The notes: generated by a model from the sequence alone, not told the origin. Counted from the first letter of the stretch, positions 17,457 through 26,381 are shown. The stretch: 64,000 nt of DNA from Gammaproteobacteria bacterium (GCA_025357915.1 JANYLH010000064.1:1-64000); one strand, 5' to 3'. Made by a program: numbers and translations.

Positions 17457-18548
17457 GTGGCGATGCGATACCAGGAATCGGCGGTCGAGAGCGCAGAACT
17501 GCTGCGCCTGATCCTGCCCCGCATTGCCAAGCACGGTGGGGCCTATGTGCCCACCACTTATGCCCTGTGGTACGAGTACCTGGCTGGCGTCAATCCAAAA
17601 CTCACCGCGGCCGTTGACCAGCGCCTGCAGGACCCCGCACAACTGACCCAGCCTGAAATCGAGGGGTTCTACGCCAAATACATCGACACGCGCGAAGCCG
17701 GCACGCTCGAGGCCTACCAGGCGGGATTGAGCGAACTGATGCGCCGGATGGGCGAGATCGCCGCGAGTTCCGGCGCCGGCGCCGCCGAATTCGCGCAGAC
17801 CCTTGCCCAGTGCGAGCAGGAACTGGGCGGCATCAGCGACTCGGCCGGCGTGAATCGCGTCATCCAGTCGCTGGTGAGTTCCACCAATGCCGTGCGGCAG
17901 TCGACGGAGACGCTGCACAAGGAAGTCATGGCGACACGCGATGAAATGCAGCAGCTGCGCGGGCAGATGGGCGCGCTGCAGAACCTGGCGCAAACTGATC
18001 CGCTCACGCGGCTGCGCAACCGGCGCGGCTTCGAGCAGGCGGCCGCGGAATACGTGCAGGGGAGCGAGGCGGACCTCGGCGGCTGCACCGTGATGATCGC
18101 CGACATCGACCACTTCAAGCGCGTCAACGACCGTTACGGGCACCTGGTCGGCGACCAGGTGATCAAGGCACTCGCCCAGGTCCTGCAGCACAACGTCAAG
18201 GGCCGCGATATCGCCGCGCGCTGGGGCGGCGAAGAATTCATCGTGTTCCTCCCGGAGACTCCCGCCGAAGGCGCCGTGCGGCTCGCCGAGCAATTGCGCC
18301 TGGCCTTCAGCAAGACGCGCATCAAGCGCGGCGGCAAGCAGGAAGTGAGCGACCCGGTCACGGTTTCGATCGGCGTCGCGCAGATCGCTCCGGGTCAGGC
18401 GCTGGAAGCGGCCGTCGACCGGGCCGATGGCGCTCTCTACCAGGCCAAGAACGACGGCCGCAACTGCGTGCGCGTCGCTCCGTCGGAAAACACAGTCGCG
18501 GCCGAAGCGCCGGGGCCGGGAGCGGAGCCGGTCGCCGCGACCGGCTAG
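17457..18548 (+). CDS. Diguanylate cyclase (soluble GGDEF protein)
   Basis: A 363-residue cytoplasmic diguanylate cyclase making c-di-GMP from two GTP. The N-terminal 160 residues are helical, beginning YQESAVESAELLRLILP, and end in a coiled coil (ETLHKEVMATRDEMQQLRGQ) typical of a dimerising linker. The GGDEF domain follows at DPLTRLRNRRG, with the active-site loop WGGEEF and ADIDHFKRVND. An inhibitory RxxD site is not obvious before GGEEF. GTG 17457 or ATG 17463 may start it; GGGAG is at a better distance for the ATG. No transmembrane segment is present. Confidence 0.92.
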   Translation: MAMRYQESAVESAELLRLILPRIAKHGGAYVPTTYALWYEYLAGVNPKLTAAVDQRLQDPAQLTQPEIEGFYAKYIDTREAGTLEAYQAGLSELMRRMGEIAASSGAGAAEFAQTLAQCEQELGGISDSAGVNRVIQSLVSSTNAVRQSTETLHKEVMATRDEMQQLRGQMGALQNLAQTDPLTRLRNRRGFEQAAAEYVQGSEADLGGCTVMIADIDHFKRVNDRYGHLVGDQVIKALAQVLQHNVKGRDIAARWGGEEFIVFLPETPAEGAVRLAEQLRLAFSKTRIKRGGKQEVSDPVTVSIGVAQIAPGQALEAAVDRADGALYQAKNDGRNCVRVAPSENTVAAEAPGPGAEPVAATG

Positions 18549-18567
18549 ATCCGGATATCATTCCGCT

Positions 18568-18599
<32 letters not shown>

Positions 18600-18624
18600 C
18601 CGTGCACCACCAGGGGACAAGCAC

Positions 18625-19119
18625 TTGGTACAGCAATACGCCGCGGCCGCAGGCGCCGGCACGAGCGCCGAACGCTACGCCGACCTGCATCGCGCGCTCG
18701 CCGGGCTCCTCGCGGGCGAACGTGACCTCATCGCCAACACGGCGAATTTCGCGGCGCTGGTCTACACGACGCTGCCGGAGCTGAACTGGGCGGGATGCTA
18801 TTTCCTGCGCGGCAATGAACTGGTGCTCGGACCCTTCCAGGGGCGTCCCGCCTGCGTGCGCATCGCCATGGGCCGTGGCGTGTGCGGCACCGCGGCGGCG
18901 CGGCGCGCAAGCGTGCTGGTGCCGGACGTGCACGCCTTTGACGGCCACATCGTCTGCGATCCGCTGTCGCGCTCGGAACTGGTCGTGCCGCTCCTCAAGG
19001 GCGACACGCTCATCGGGGTGTTTGACATGGACAGCCCGCTGCCGGGCCGTTTCGAGGCGGCTGACCAGGCCGGCATCGAAAGCGCGGTCGCGCTGCTGAT
19101 GAGCGCCTGCCGCAGCTAG
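18625..19119 (+). CDS. msrC: Free methionine-(R)-sulfoxide reductase (GAF domain)
   Basis: A 164-residue single-GAF protein of the fRMsr family, which reduces free Met-(R)-sulfoxide. Characteristic segments are LPELNWAGCYFLRGNELVLG, FQGRPACVRIAMGRGVCGTA and HIVCDPLSRSELVVPL. The cysteines in PACVRI, GVCGTA and IVCDP are the expected catalytic/resolving set. The start is TTG 18625 behind AGGGGAC; no suitable ATG exists, and longer frames run into the diguanylate cyclase gene. It follows that gene by 76 bases containing the hexamer repeat. Confidence 0.85.
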   Translation: MVQQYAAAAGAGTSAERYADLHRALAGLLAGERDLIANTANFAALVYTTLPELNWAGCYFLRGNELVLGPFQGRPACVRIAMGRGVCGTAAARRASVLVPDVHAFDGHIVCDPLSRSELVVPLLKGDTLIGVFDMDSPLPGRFEAADQAGIESAVALLMSACRS

Positions 19120-19125
19120 CCGGGT

Positions 19126-19758
19126 TCAGAAGCTCTTCTTCAAGCCCACGTAGACCCCGTGCGGCATGACGCTGAGCACCACGGGCGTGCGCGTCCGCCG
19201 CGCCAGGAAATACCCCGCAGCGGTGCCGAGCGCGTAGCCGGCCAGCACATCGGATTGCCAGTGGCCTTGCACCTTGACGCGGGCGATGGCGTCGTACAGC
19301 GGGAGCAGCTCCAGAAGATAGACGGCCGGATGGTCGTGGCGGTATTCGAGCACCACGGGCGTGACCATGGCGCTGACCACGGTGACCTCGCCGCTCGGGA
19401 AACTGGCGTGTCCGTTGCCCTGGAACCACTGGTCCGGATCGCCCCCTTCGCTCGGGCGCGCGCGCGAAAACACCAGTTTCATGCCCGCGGCCGCGACGCC
19501 GCCGACGACCGTGGCATCGATCGACTTCCACAACGTGCGTCCCCAGCGCGATTCGCCGCCTTCCCAGAGCGCCGCCGTGGTCCCGCCGACCAGCAGCGCG
19601 TCAAGGAGCAGCAGCTGGTTGTGGCGCGCCCAGATGCCGTGGTCGTCTTTCGTCACCAGATGATCGAGCCCCAGCAGGCCGCCGCCGGCGTTTGCGGCTG
19701 GCGCCACCAGCCAGGGCACGGACAGGGCGACCCACAGTGCGCGGCGCAGGAACTTCAT
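19126..19758 (-). CDS. PAP2-family phosphatase, membrane/secreted
   Basis: A 210-residue phosphatidic acid phosphatase type 2 protein with an N-terminal signal peptide (ALWVALSVPWLVAPAANA). The three phosphatase motifs are visible: KLVFSRARP (KxxxxxxRP), GHASFPSGE (PSGH-like, His replaced by Glu at the last place) and ARVKVQGHWQSDV (SRxxxxxHxxxD-like). It probably dephosphorylates a lipid or isoprenoid phosphate at the envelope. The GE for GH change in motif 2 is worth noting because that His is usually catalytic. It is convergent with the fRMsr gene and divergent from dgkA, a lipid kinase. Confidence 0.85.
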   Translation of the reverse strand: MKFLRRALWVALSVPWLVAPAANAGGGLLGLDHLVTKDDHGIWARHNQLLLLDALLVGGTTAALWEGGESRWGRTLWKSIDATVVGGVAAAGMKLVFSRARPSEGGDPDQWFQGNGHASFPSGEVTVVSAMVTPVVLEYRHDHPAVYLLELLPLYDAIARVKVQGHWQSDVLAGYALGTAAGYFLARRTRTPVVLSVMPHGVYVGLKKSF

Positions 19759-19844
19759 GGTTGATCCTTGGCGAGCGGTGACGACTGCGGCCGATGCTAC
19801 TATTGGTCCGCGCTCTTAGCCTATGGCATTGCGCAGGGGATAGC

Positions 19845-20213
19845 ATGAGCGATTTCAAGAACCAGCCCTTCGCGGCGCGCGTGCGCCACGCTTTCGCGGG
19901 GGTCCGTCACGCGGTGGGCGCGGAGCGGAACCTGCGCCTGCAGCTGCTGGCCCTGGCAGCAATGCTCGTGCTGCTGGGGTACCTGCGGCCGGCTCCGGTG
20001 TGGTGGGCGCTGGTGCTGCTGGCCGCGAGCGGCGTGCTTGCAGCGGAACTGTTCAACACCGCCATTGAACGCCTTGCCGATCACCTCCACCCGCAGGCGC
20101 ACGCACAGATCCGCATCGTCAAGGATTGCGCGGCGGCGGCGGTGCTGCTGCTGGCCGTCGGCGCGCTGTGCGTGGCCGGCGCGCTGGCATTGAGCCTGTG
20201 GCCGGCGCGCTGA
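19845..20213 (+). CDS. dgkA: Diacylglycerol kinase (DgkA family)
   Basis: A 122-residue integral membrane kinase with three predicted helices. The family signature appears as AAELFNTAIERLADHL (E..NTAIE..VD), with KDCAAAAVLL in the third helix. The N-terminal FKNQPFAARVRHAFAGVRHA amphipathic part is typical. It phosphorylates diacylglycerol or undecaprenol at the inner membrane. ATG 19845 has GGGGATAGC upstream. An earlier in-frame ATG has no ribosome site. EamA follows 10 bases later. Confidence 0.92.
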   Translation: MSDFKNQPFAARVRHAFAGVRHAVGAERNLRLQLLALAAMLVLLGYLRPAPVWWALVLLAASGVLAAELFNTAIERLADHLHPQAHAQIRIVKDCAAAAVLLLAVGALCVAGALALSLWPAR

Positions 20214-20223
20214 ACGGCGGCGC

Positions 20224-21129
20224 ATGACGGAAGAGCCCGCAAATCGCGCCGGCGTGACCCTGGCGCTCGCAGCGATCTACCTCATCTGGGGCACGACCTA
20301 CCTGGCGGTCGTGATCGTGCTGCGCTCGATCCCGCCGTTCGCCGCTTCGGCGATGCGCTATATTTCCGGCGGCGGCCTGCTGTTGATATGGCTGCTATTG
20401 TTCAGGCGGCAGGCGTTTCACGGGCTGCCGCTGCGGCGCCTGATTGTGGCCGGCGTGCTGCTGGTTGCCGGTGGCAACGGCTTTGCCGTGTGGGCGCAAC
20501 AGGGCGTGCCCTCCGGTATCGCCGCGTTGCTGATTTCCTCGGTGCCGGTGTTCGTGCTGGTGCTCAACTGGTTGTTCTTTGCACGCCGCGCGCCCGATAC
20601 GCGCTCGCTGATCGGCGTCCTCGTGGGCCTCGGCGGCGTGGCGGTGATCGTGGCGCACATGCATACCGCGGCGGGCGCGGTACGGGTACCGTACGTTGTG
20701 GCGCTGCTCGGCGCCGTTTTGTGCTGGAGCAGCGGTACGCTGGTTTCGCGTGGCGTGGTGACCGCGGCGCAGGTCGGTGCCGGCACCTGTGTGCAGATGC
20801 TGGTGGGCGCGGTGCTGCTGTCGCTGATGGCGCTGGTGCACGGCGATTGGCAGCGCCTGCACCCCTCACACGTGCAGCTGGGCTCATGGATCGCGCTCGC
20901 TTACCTGAGTGTGTTCGGCACCCTGGTGGCGCTGAGCTGTTTCCTGTGGCTCCTGACACAGGTCTCGGCGCAGAAGGCGACCACCTATGCGCTGGTCAAC
21001 CCGGTGGTCGCATTGCTCCTCGGGGCGGTGTTTCTGGGCGAGAAGATCACGGCCAATGTGCTGCTGGCGGTCGTACTGATTCTCGCCGGCGTCGCGCTGG
21101 TGCTGTTCCAGGGCAAGCCGCGGTCATAA
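20224..21129 (+). CDS. EamA-family (DMT) transporter
   Basis: A 301-residue inner-membrane protein with about ten hydrophobic segments in two EamA repeats. The opening ALAAIYLIWGTTYLAVVIVL and PPFAASAMRYISGG are typical, and the second repeat ends KITANVLLAVVLILAGVALV. It belongs to the drug/metabolite transporter superfamily (YedA/RhaT-like group); the exported metabolite is not predictable. ATG 20224 lies 10 bases after dgkA, so the two are probably cotranscribed. Confidence 0.9.
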   Translation: MTEEPANRAGVTLALAAIYLIWGTTYLAVVIVLRSIPPFAASAMRYISGGGLLLIWLLLFRRQAFHGLPLRRLIVAGVLLVAGGNGFAVWAQQGVPSGIAALLISSVPVFVLVLNWLFFARRAPDTRSLIGVLVGLGGVAVIVAHMHTAAGAVRVPYVVALLGAVLCWSSGTLVSRGVVTAAQVGAGTCVQMLVGAVLLSLMALVHGDWQRLHPSHVQLGSWIALAYLSVFGTLVALSCFLWLLTQVSAQKATTYALVNPVVALLLGAVFLGEKITANVLLAVVLILAGVALVLFQGKPRS

Positions 21130-21243
21130 TCGGCCGCGACCTTTTCATAACGTCGTGGCGGCGCAGTAGTTGCCGCAGCGAACGCGATTATCGTGAGCAC
21201 GTTCAAGGAATCCGGTGCCTGCGACCCGGCATGCTGGACCCCT

Positions 21244-21336
21244 ATGGAAACCAAAGACACCTTCATGCGCTTCGTGGTCATCGGCTCGATTGTTGCGGTT
21301 GGCGCCCTCGCGCTGATCGTCCGCTTGCATGCCTAG
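21244..21336 (+). CDS. Possible 30-residue single-span membrane protein
   Basis: An open frame METKDTFMRFVVIGSIVAVG... ending in RLHA with a short polar head and one 20-residue hydrophobic helix. It sits in an otherwise empty 309-base gap between the EamA gene and the DUF4136 gene. The ribosome site is weak (GGACCCCT). Support is the clean membrane-peptide layout in a gap; conservation is unknown. Confidence 0.4.
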   Translation: METKDTFMRFVVIGSIVAVGALALIVRLHA

Positions 21337-21438
21337 GCACGGCGCAACGCCGATATAGAACTTTCCCTCCCCGGGCACGCTCTTATACTAGAGTGGTGTT
21401 CCGGTTCGCGCCGCGGGGCGACCCGCGCGGAGGGATTC

Positions 21439-22059
21439 ATGTCGATGCGCAACAGTATTTCGGGGTTGACCGCAGGTGCGGTGCTGGTCCTGCTGTCCGG
21501 TTGTGCGCTGCAGGCGCGAACCGACTCCGACCCCAGGGTTTCCCTCGCCGTTTGCCACAGTTACGCCTTTGCGGACGCGCAGGATGTCCGGCCGGAAGCG
21601 GCTTCGGCGTTCGGCAACCCCCTGAACGAAAAGCGACTCCGTGAAGCCATTGCCGGGAGCCTCGCTGCACGCGGCATGGCGGTGGCCGCCGAGGGCGCGC
21701 CAGCCGATTGCCTGGTGGGCTACGCCATAGGCTCGCGCCTCGCCCCGGATCCCGCTGCGCCGCGGTTCAGCTGGGGCCTGGGCATGGGCTGGGGAGGCTG
21801 GGGCCATCACGGACTTGGCGGTTCGGTAGCCTGGCAGGCGCCGTATGACTATCGCGAGGGCAGGGTGACCGTCAATCTTTACGACGCCCGTTCCCACCAG
21901 GCCCTGTGGCACGCCTATGTCGACGCCGATGTCACCGAACTCACCGGCGCGAATGCCGAGCAGCGCATCAAGGCGGTGGTGGCGGCGATTTTCGAGAAAT
22001 TCCCGGTTCCGGCGGCCGTCGCGGCGCCGGCCGGAAAATCCTCAAATACCAGCGGCTAA
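21439..22059 (+). CDS. DUF4136 family lipoprotein
   Basis: A 206-residue outer-membrane-type lipoprotein. The lipobox is LLSGC (Cys about residue 22) after a hydrophobic signal. CHSYAFADA, LREAIAGSLAARGM and the C-terminal AEQRIKAVVAAIFEKFP match DUF4136; a Gly/Trp/His-rich stretch (LGMGWGGWGHHGLGG) is internal. Function is unknown. ATG 21439 has GGAGGGATTC. A -10-like TATACT at about 21394 may be its promoter. After the stop the gap to the next gene has no clear hairpin. Confidence 0.85.
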   Translation: MSMRNSISGLTAGAVLVLLSGCALQARTDSDPRVSLAVCHSYAFADAQDVRPEAASAFGNPLNEKRLREAIAGSLAARGMAVAAEGAPADCLVGYAIGSRLAPDPAAPRFSWGLGMGWGGWGHHGLGGSVAWQAPYDYREGRVTVNLYDARSHQALWHAYVDADVTELTGANAEQRIKAVVAAIFEKFPVPAAVAAPAGKSSNTSG

Positions 22060-22173
22060 CGACAACTTAATTTTCTCCGGCCGCATTACGCGCAATTCAC
22101 TGTAGCGCGCAGCGGGCCCGGCAATACTTGCTCCACCCCTGCCCAAGGGGGCACACATCAACCAGGAGCATTT

Positions 22174-22434
22174 ATGAAGTCCCAGATCGTTCTCGTTGCG
22201 GCCGCCATGGCTGCCCTGTCCATCGCCCCGATGTTCGCCAGCGCGACCGAAGCGCCGGCCGCGGCTGCCCCGGCTGCCAAGCCTGCCGTCGCCGCTCCCG
22301 CTGTCGCCGCCAAGCCTGCTGCTGCGGCTGCCCCGGCTGCCGCGCCGGCTGCTGAGGCAAAGGAAGCGAAGCCGATGAAGAAGAAGCACCACCACAAGAT
22401 GACGAAGACCGACGACGCGACTGCTGCCAAGTAA
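22174..22434 (+). CDS. Small secreted Ala/Pro-rich protein with Lys/His tail
   Basis: An 86-residue precursor with a clear signal peptide (QIVLVAAAMAALSIAPMFASA) after a good CAGGAG ribosome site. The mature part is almost all Ala, Pro and Val (residues 25-62) and then basic, with KPMKKKHHHKMTK. The His/Lys tail could bind metal or an anionic polymer, but this is inference. I do not recognise a family. It is followed by two hairpins, so it is a single-gene unit. Confidence 0.75.
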   Translation: MKSQIVLVAAAMAALSIAPMFASATEAPAAAAPAAKPAVAAPAVAAKPAAAAAPAAAPAAEAKEAKPMKKKHHHKMTKTDDATAAK

Positions 22435-22452
22435 GTTTTCCAGCATCGCAAG

Positions 22453-22503
22453 GCGAATTCACGGGAATTCGCGACAGGGCGCCACGGGGCGCCCTGTTTC
22501 GTT
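22453..22503 (+). terminator. Rho-independent terminator after the Ala-rich gene
   Basis: The main hairpin has perfect 10-base arms ACAGGGCGCC / GGCGCCCTGT at 22474-22497 with a 4-base loop, followed by TTCGTTCT. A second perfect hairpin (GCGAATTC / GAATTCGC) lies immediately upstream at 22453-22472. Confidence 0.8.
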
Positions 22504-22659
22504 CTGCGCTCCGGCACTGCATTGCATAACCGTTGCTGTAGCGCCGCACGCCAGAGCGAATGTGACGCAGTTCCGCCTGTTTTTCCATCCAGAGCATCAT
22601 TTTGGCCGCCGCGTACCGATAACCCGAGTCTCACTCGCATTGCTGCGGAGGCATTGCAC

Positions 22660-24534
22660 ATGGGCGGGTTCGTGCAGGCTGTACGGCTTCAGGGGTGGTC
22701 GGTCGGCGCAAGATTGCTGTTGATCAATGGCCTGCTGGCCGTGGCGCTCGTGTTCGTCGGCACAATTGCCTGGCGGGCGCTGAGCGCGCAGAACCGGGCC
22801 ATGTCCGAACTGGCGCTGATCAGCAAGGCGGCGCGCTACCACCAGGATGCAGGCACGCTCCAGGCCGATCTGCGCGCCGACGTGAATGCCGCGCTCGCTG
22901 GCCGCGCCCGCACCAGCGAGGAGCGCGCGGAGCTGCTCGATTCGCTGGATGAGAATTCCAAGCAACTGCGCCGCGACCTGCTGACCCTGGAAAAACTCGA
23001 CCTGCCCGCCGATCTGGTCGATACCGAGGCCAAGGTGCAGACGCTGGCCGACCTGTATCTGGTCCGCGCAACCGAGCTGGGGCGGATGGCGGTGCGCGAC
23101 CCGGCGGCGGCGGAGCCGCTGGTGCGGCAGTTCAGCGATTCACTGGCCGCGCTCGATGCGGCCATGCTGAAGCAGACGCTGGCCTTTTCCACGCACATCG
23201 TACAGGCCAACGAAGATGCCGCCTATGCCGAGGCCAACGCCAAGAAGTGGCTGATAACCGCAGGCATTCTCACCAACCTCGTGGTGGGACTCCTGGTGGA
23301 GTGGCTGTCGCGCTCGATCCGCCGTTCGTTGCGCGCGGTGCGTGACGTCGCCCAGGCGCTGGCCGAGGGTGATCTCACGGCACGCAATACCACCACCGGC
23401 CCGGACGAGCTCGGCGAGCTCGGTGGCGCGATCAACGGCATGGCCGACAACCTGCGGGATGTGATCGGCAAGCTCCGGGCCGAGGCTGACCGCGATGCCT
23501 TCGGCACGCAGTTGGTCGAAGCGCTGGAAATGGCGGATACCGAGGAAGAAGCCTATGGCGTGCTGGGGCGTGCCATGACGCTCATTTCTCCGGAGCTGCC
23601 GACCGAGCTGTTGCTGGCCGATTCCAGCCGCGCGCATCTCGAGCGCGCCACGGCCCACCCGCTCGCGGGCGCCGCCGGCTGCACGGTGGATTCGCCCTTC
23701 AGCTGCATGGCGGTGCGGCGCGGGAGCGCGGTCACCTTTCCCGACAGCGAAGGGCTCAATGCCTGCACCCGCCTGCGCGGTCGGCCCTGTGGTCCGGTAG
23801 CTGCCGTTTGCGTGCCCATCAGCTTCATGGGGCGTGCGCTTGGCGTGCTGCACGCGGCGACCGCCATCGCCAAACTCCCCACCGCGCGCCAGATCGCGCA
23901 GCTCACGACGCTCGGACTCCAGGCTGGCGCCCGCATCGGCACCGTGCGGGCATTCCACAGCACCCAGCACAAGGCGTCGACCGACAGCCTGACCGGACTC
24001 CACAACCGACGCTCCGCGGAGGAACGTGCGCGCGAGCTGATGACCGCCCGCAAGCCATTTTCCGTGGTGCTGGCCGACCTCGATCACTTCAAGCAGCTCA
24101 ACGATTCCCGCGGCCATGAAGCCGGCGACCAGGCCCTGCGCCTGTTTGCCGAGACGCTGCGACACCATATGCGCGAGCACGACATGGCGGCCCGCTGGGG
24201 TGGCGAGGAATTTGTGCTGATCCTGCCCCATGCCAGCGCTCACCAGGCGCTCGAGGCGGTCGAGCGGATCCGCGTGGGCCTGGCTACCATGCTCCTCACC
24301 GGCGGTTCGCCGGCGTTCACATCCAGCTTCGGAATCGCCGACAGCACCATGAGTTCGCGCTTCGAGAAGCTCCTCAAGATCGCCGATGAGGCGCTGTATC
24401 GCGCCAAGGATGCCGGCCGTGATCGCGCGGTGATCGGCAGCGCGAAGGCGGCCAGCAGCGCAGATACCCAGACCCGGCGCGCCTACGAGCATCCGGCGTC
24501 GCCCAACATGAAGAAAATGTCGGCCGACCGCTAG
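22660..24534 (+). CDS. Membrane diguanylate cyclase: periplasmic sensor, HAMP, GAF, GGDEF
   Basis: A protein of 624 residues from ATG 22660 (Shine-Dalgarno GGAGG). A first membrane helix (LLLINGLLAVALVFVGTIAW) precedes a helical periplasmic domain of about 150 residues, and a second helix (ITAGILTNLVVGLLV) leads into a HAMP linker (RDVAQALAEGDLTAR). A GAF-like domain (about residues 290-430, with CTRLRGRPCGPVAAVCVPI) and a C-terminal GGDEF domain (DSLTGLHNRRS, ADLDHFKQLND, WGGEEF) follow. It makes c-di-GMP in response to an unknown signal. A longer upstream frame from 22522 is unlikely because it runs through the preceding terminator region. Confidence 0.92.
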   Translation: MGGFVQAVRLQGWSVGARLLLINGLLAVALVFVGTIAWRALSAQNRAMSELALISKAARYHQDAGTLQADLRADVNAALAGRARTSEERAELLDSLDENSKQLRRDLLTLEKLDLPADLVDTEAKVQTLADLYLVRATELGRMAVRDPAAAEPLVRQFSDSLAALDAAMLKQTLAFSTHIVQANEDAAYAEANAKKWLITAGILTNLVVGLLVEWLSRSIRRSLRAVRDVAQALAEGDLTARNTTTGPDELGELGGAINGMADNLRDVIGKLRAEADRDAFGTQLVEALEMADTEEEAYGVLGRAMTLISPELPTELLLADSSRAHLERATAHPLAGAAGCTVDSPFSCMAVRRGSAVTFPDSEGLNACTRLRGRPCGPVAAVCVPISFMGRALGVLHAATAIAKLPTARQIAQLTTLGLQAGARIGTVRAFHSTQHKASTDSLTGLHNRRSAEERARELMTARKPFSVVLADLDHFKQLNDSRGHEAGDQALRLFAETLRHHMREHDMAARWGGEEFVLILPHASAHQALEAVERIRVGLATMLLTGGSPAFTSSFGIADSTMSSRFEKLLKIADEALYRAKDAGRDRAVIGSAKAASSADTQTRRAYEHPASPNMKKMSADR

Positions 24535-24575
24535 GGGCTGTGCACCTCAAGCCGAGCCGCGGCGAAAGCCGGGTT

Positions 24576-25028
24576 CTAGAACTTGCCTACCACGTTGACG
24601 CCCGCCGGCGGCGCGGTCTGCACGTAGCTGCAGGCTCCGGGGGTCTGCCGGACGTAGGCGATGGTCTCGGCATCGCTGGCCTTGAGGGGCGGCGGATTGG
24701 CGCCGTCGCGGAAGGATTTCTTGGTCCACAGGCTGGTGTACTTGTCGGCGCTGACCCTTACCACCCTCGCCAGGAACGAGGCCTGCGCCGCCAGGTTGTC
24801 AGCCGGTGTCAGTCGCGCGCTGCCGGAAAAACTCTTCTCGCCGATGAACACGTCGCGCACGTCGCTGGCCTGCAGGGTCACGTTGACGTTGCAGACCACG
24901 TACAGATCGCTGGTCACGGCGACGGCGCTGCCGGCGGCCAGCAAGGCGCCGAGCAGCCAGGCCTGCCCCTGGCGCCCCTGGCGCCCGCGTCCAGCGCCGC
25001 GCAGGCCCGGATCAGAAGCGGATCGCAT
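24576..25028 (-). CDS. Short PstS-like periplasmic substrate-binding-fold protein
   Basis: A 150-residue secreted protein with a basic N-terminus, a hydrophobic signal (AWLLGALLAAGSAVA) and a mature part of about 110 residues. ASDVRDVFIGEKSFSG, VSADKYTSLWTKKSFRDG and VRQTPGACSYV resemble one lobe of PstS-type phosphate-binding proteins. Being half-sized, it may bind a ligand without being an ABC receptor; no permease or ATPase is nearby. It overlaps the upstream porin by 17 bases, so an operon with porin and SCO is likely. Confidence 0.8.
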   Translation of the reverse strand: MRSASDPGLRGAGRGRQGRQGQAWLLGALLAAGSAVAVTSDLYVVCNVNVTLQASDVRDVFIGEKSFSGSARLTPADNLAAQASFLARVVRVSADKYTSLWTKKSFRDGANPPPLKASDAETIAYVRQTPGACSYVQTAPPAGVNVVGKF

Positions 25029-26364
25029 ATTGCACCAGCCCTTCGCCGTACTGATCGCGGCCGCGATCGGTCAGGCGCGTATTGGCGAGTTCCAGCTTGA
25101 TGGCGGTTTTCAGGTCCAGGTCGAACCGCGCCCCGAGCGCGACGCGGTGATAGGAAACACCGGCGACCTGCGCCGCGAAATACGGATCAACCTGTGAGAG
25201 CGCCGCGCGCTCGTAGCGCGCATAGGGTGTGCCCCACGGCGCGCGGTAGCCCAGTTGCAGGAAGCCGGCGTTGCTGCGATGAGTGCCGCTGCCGCCGTTC
25301 AGGTCCTTGTTGTCGAACAGGTAGATCTCGGCGATGTGCTCCCACCGGTCGGTGTCGTAGACCGCGTAGCCGCCGTAGACCAGCACGCGCGTCGCGTTTG
25401 GCGCCAACGCATCATCGACGATGTGCGCGCTGAAGGCGTGGACGCCTAGCGTCAGCCCTTCGGTCGCTCCCTCGTTGAACTGGAAGCCCACACGCCCGCC
25501 GATGATCAGCTTGCCGTCGGTGTTGCCGGCATTGCGCATATCGAGCACGCCGTTGACGAGTGCCTGGCTGTTGCCGAGGTACGCGTCGTACAGCATCTTG
25601 CCGGCGCCGCCGCGCGTCGAGCCGGTGACCCACAAGCCAACCGTGTGCGCCGGGACGATGCCGCCGTTGTCCTCGAACTGCAGGAAGTTCGGGCGGCGCA
25701 GCGAATTGTTGATCCAGCTGCCGTGGTGCAGCGCAGTGTTCACGTAGCCGTAGGGCGTGTGGTAGCGGCCCATCCACACGGTGGCCTGGTCGCTGAACTG
25801 GTAGCCGATCTGGGCACGTTCCAGATCGACGTCCACGGAGCCCTCGGAGCTCACTTCGGTATTCAGCTCGAACAGTGCCCGGGTACGATCGCCCAGGCGT
25901 GGAGTCATGTAGAAATCGAGATTGCCGACGTAGAAGCCCTTGAGATTCGTGTTGATCGGGTTGCGCGTACCGGCGCCGACATCCGCGAAGCCATGGAGCG
26001 GAAGCCCGGTGTCGTCGGCGTTGCGGCTGGCATTTCCCTTTTCCAGCTGCTCAAGTCGCTGTTCGTTGGCTTCGAGCCGGGCATTGTCCATCGTGGGCGC
26101 CGGCACCGGCGACGCGGTTGCGGCGACTGCCGGCGCCGGCGTAGCCGCGGTCGCCGCGGTCGCCTGCTTCGCTTCCAGTTCGCGCACCCGCTCGCCGAGC
26201 GCCTGGATCATCTGCAGGCTTGCATCGAGCTTCTTCCGCATTTCCGCCAGCGCCTGGCTTTCCGGGGCGGCGCTCACCGCAGGGGAAGGCAGTGCGGCGA
26301 TGGCTGCCACCAGCAGCGCGAGGGCGCACAGACGATGCCGCGTGGAGTTCATGGGGCGTCGCAT
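25012..26364 (-). CDS. Outer-membrane porin-like beta-barrel with N-terminal coiled coil
   Basis: A 450-residue outer-membrane protein. A signal peptide precedes a coiled-coil region (MRKKLDASLQMIQALGERVR) and an Ala/Pro linker; the barrel starts near PLHGFADVGAGT. The C-terminus ends YAIRF, with the terminal aromatic used for barrel insertion. Similar layouts are seen in DcaP-like trimeric channels. The start ATG 26364 has GGAG 8 bases upstream; an alternative GTG at 26385 overlaps the SCO stop. Substrate is unknown. Confidence 0.82.
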   Translation of the reverse strand: MRRPMNSTRHRLCALALLVAAIAALPSPAVSAAPESQALAEMRKKLDASLQMIQALGERVRELEAKQATAATAATPAPAVAATASPVPAPTMDNARLEANEQRLEQLEKGNASRNADDTGLPLHGFADVGAGTRNPINTNLKGFYVGNLDFYMTPRLGDRTRALFELNTEVSSEGSVDVDLERAQIGYQFSDQATVWMGRYHTPYGYVNTALHHGSWINNSLRRPNFLQFEDNGGIVPAHTVGLWVTGSTRGGAGKMLYDAYLGNSQALVNGVLDMRNAGNTDGKLIIGGRVGFQFNEGATEGLTLGVHAFSAHIVDDALAPNATRVLVYGGYAVYDTDRWEHIAEIYLFDNKDLNGGSGTHRSNAGFLQLGYRAPWGTPYARYERAALSQVDPYFAAQVAGVSYHRVALGARFDLDLKTAIKLELANTRLTDRGRDQYGEGLVQYAIRF

Positions 26365-26381
26365 TGGGTCATCTCCGGTGA

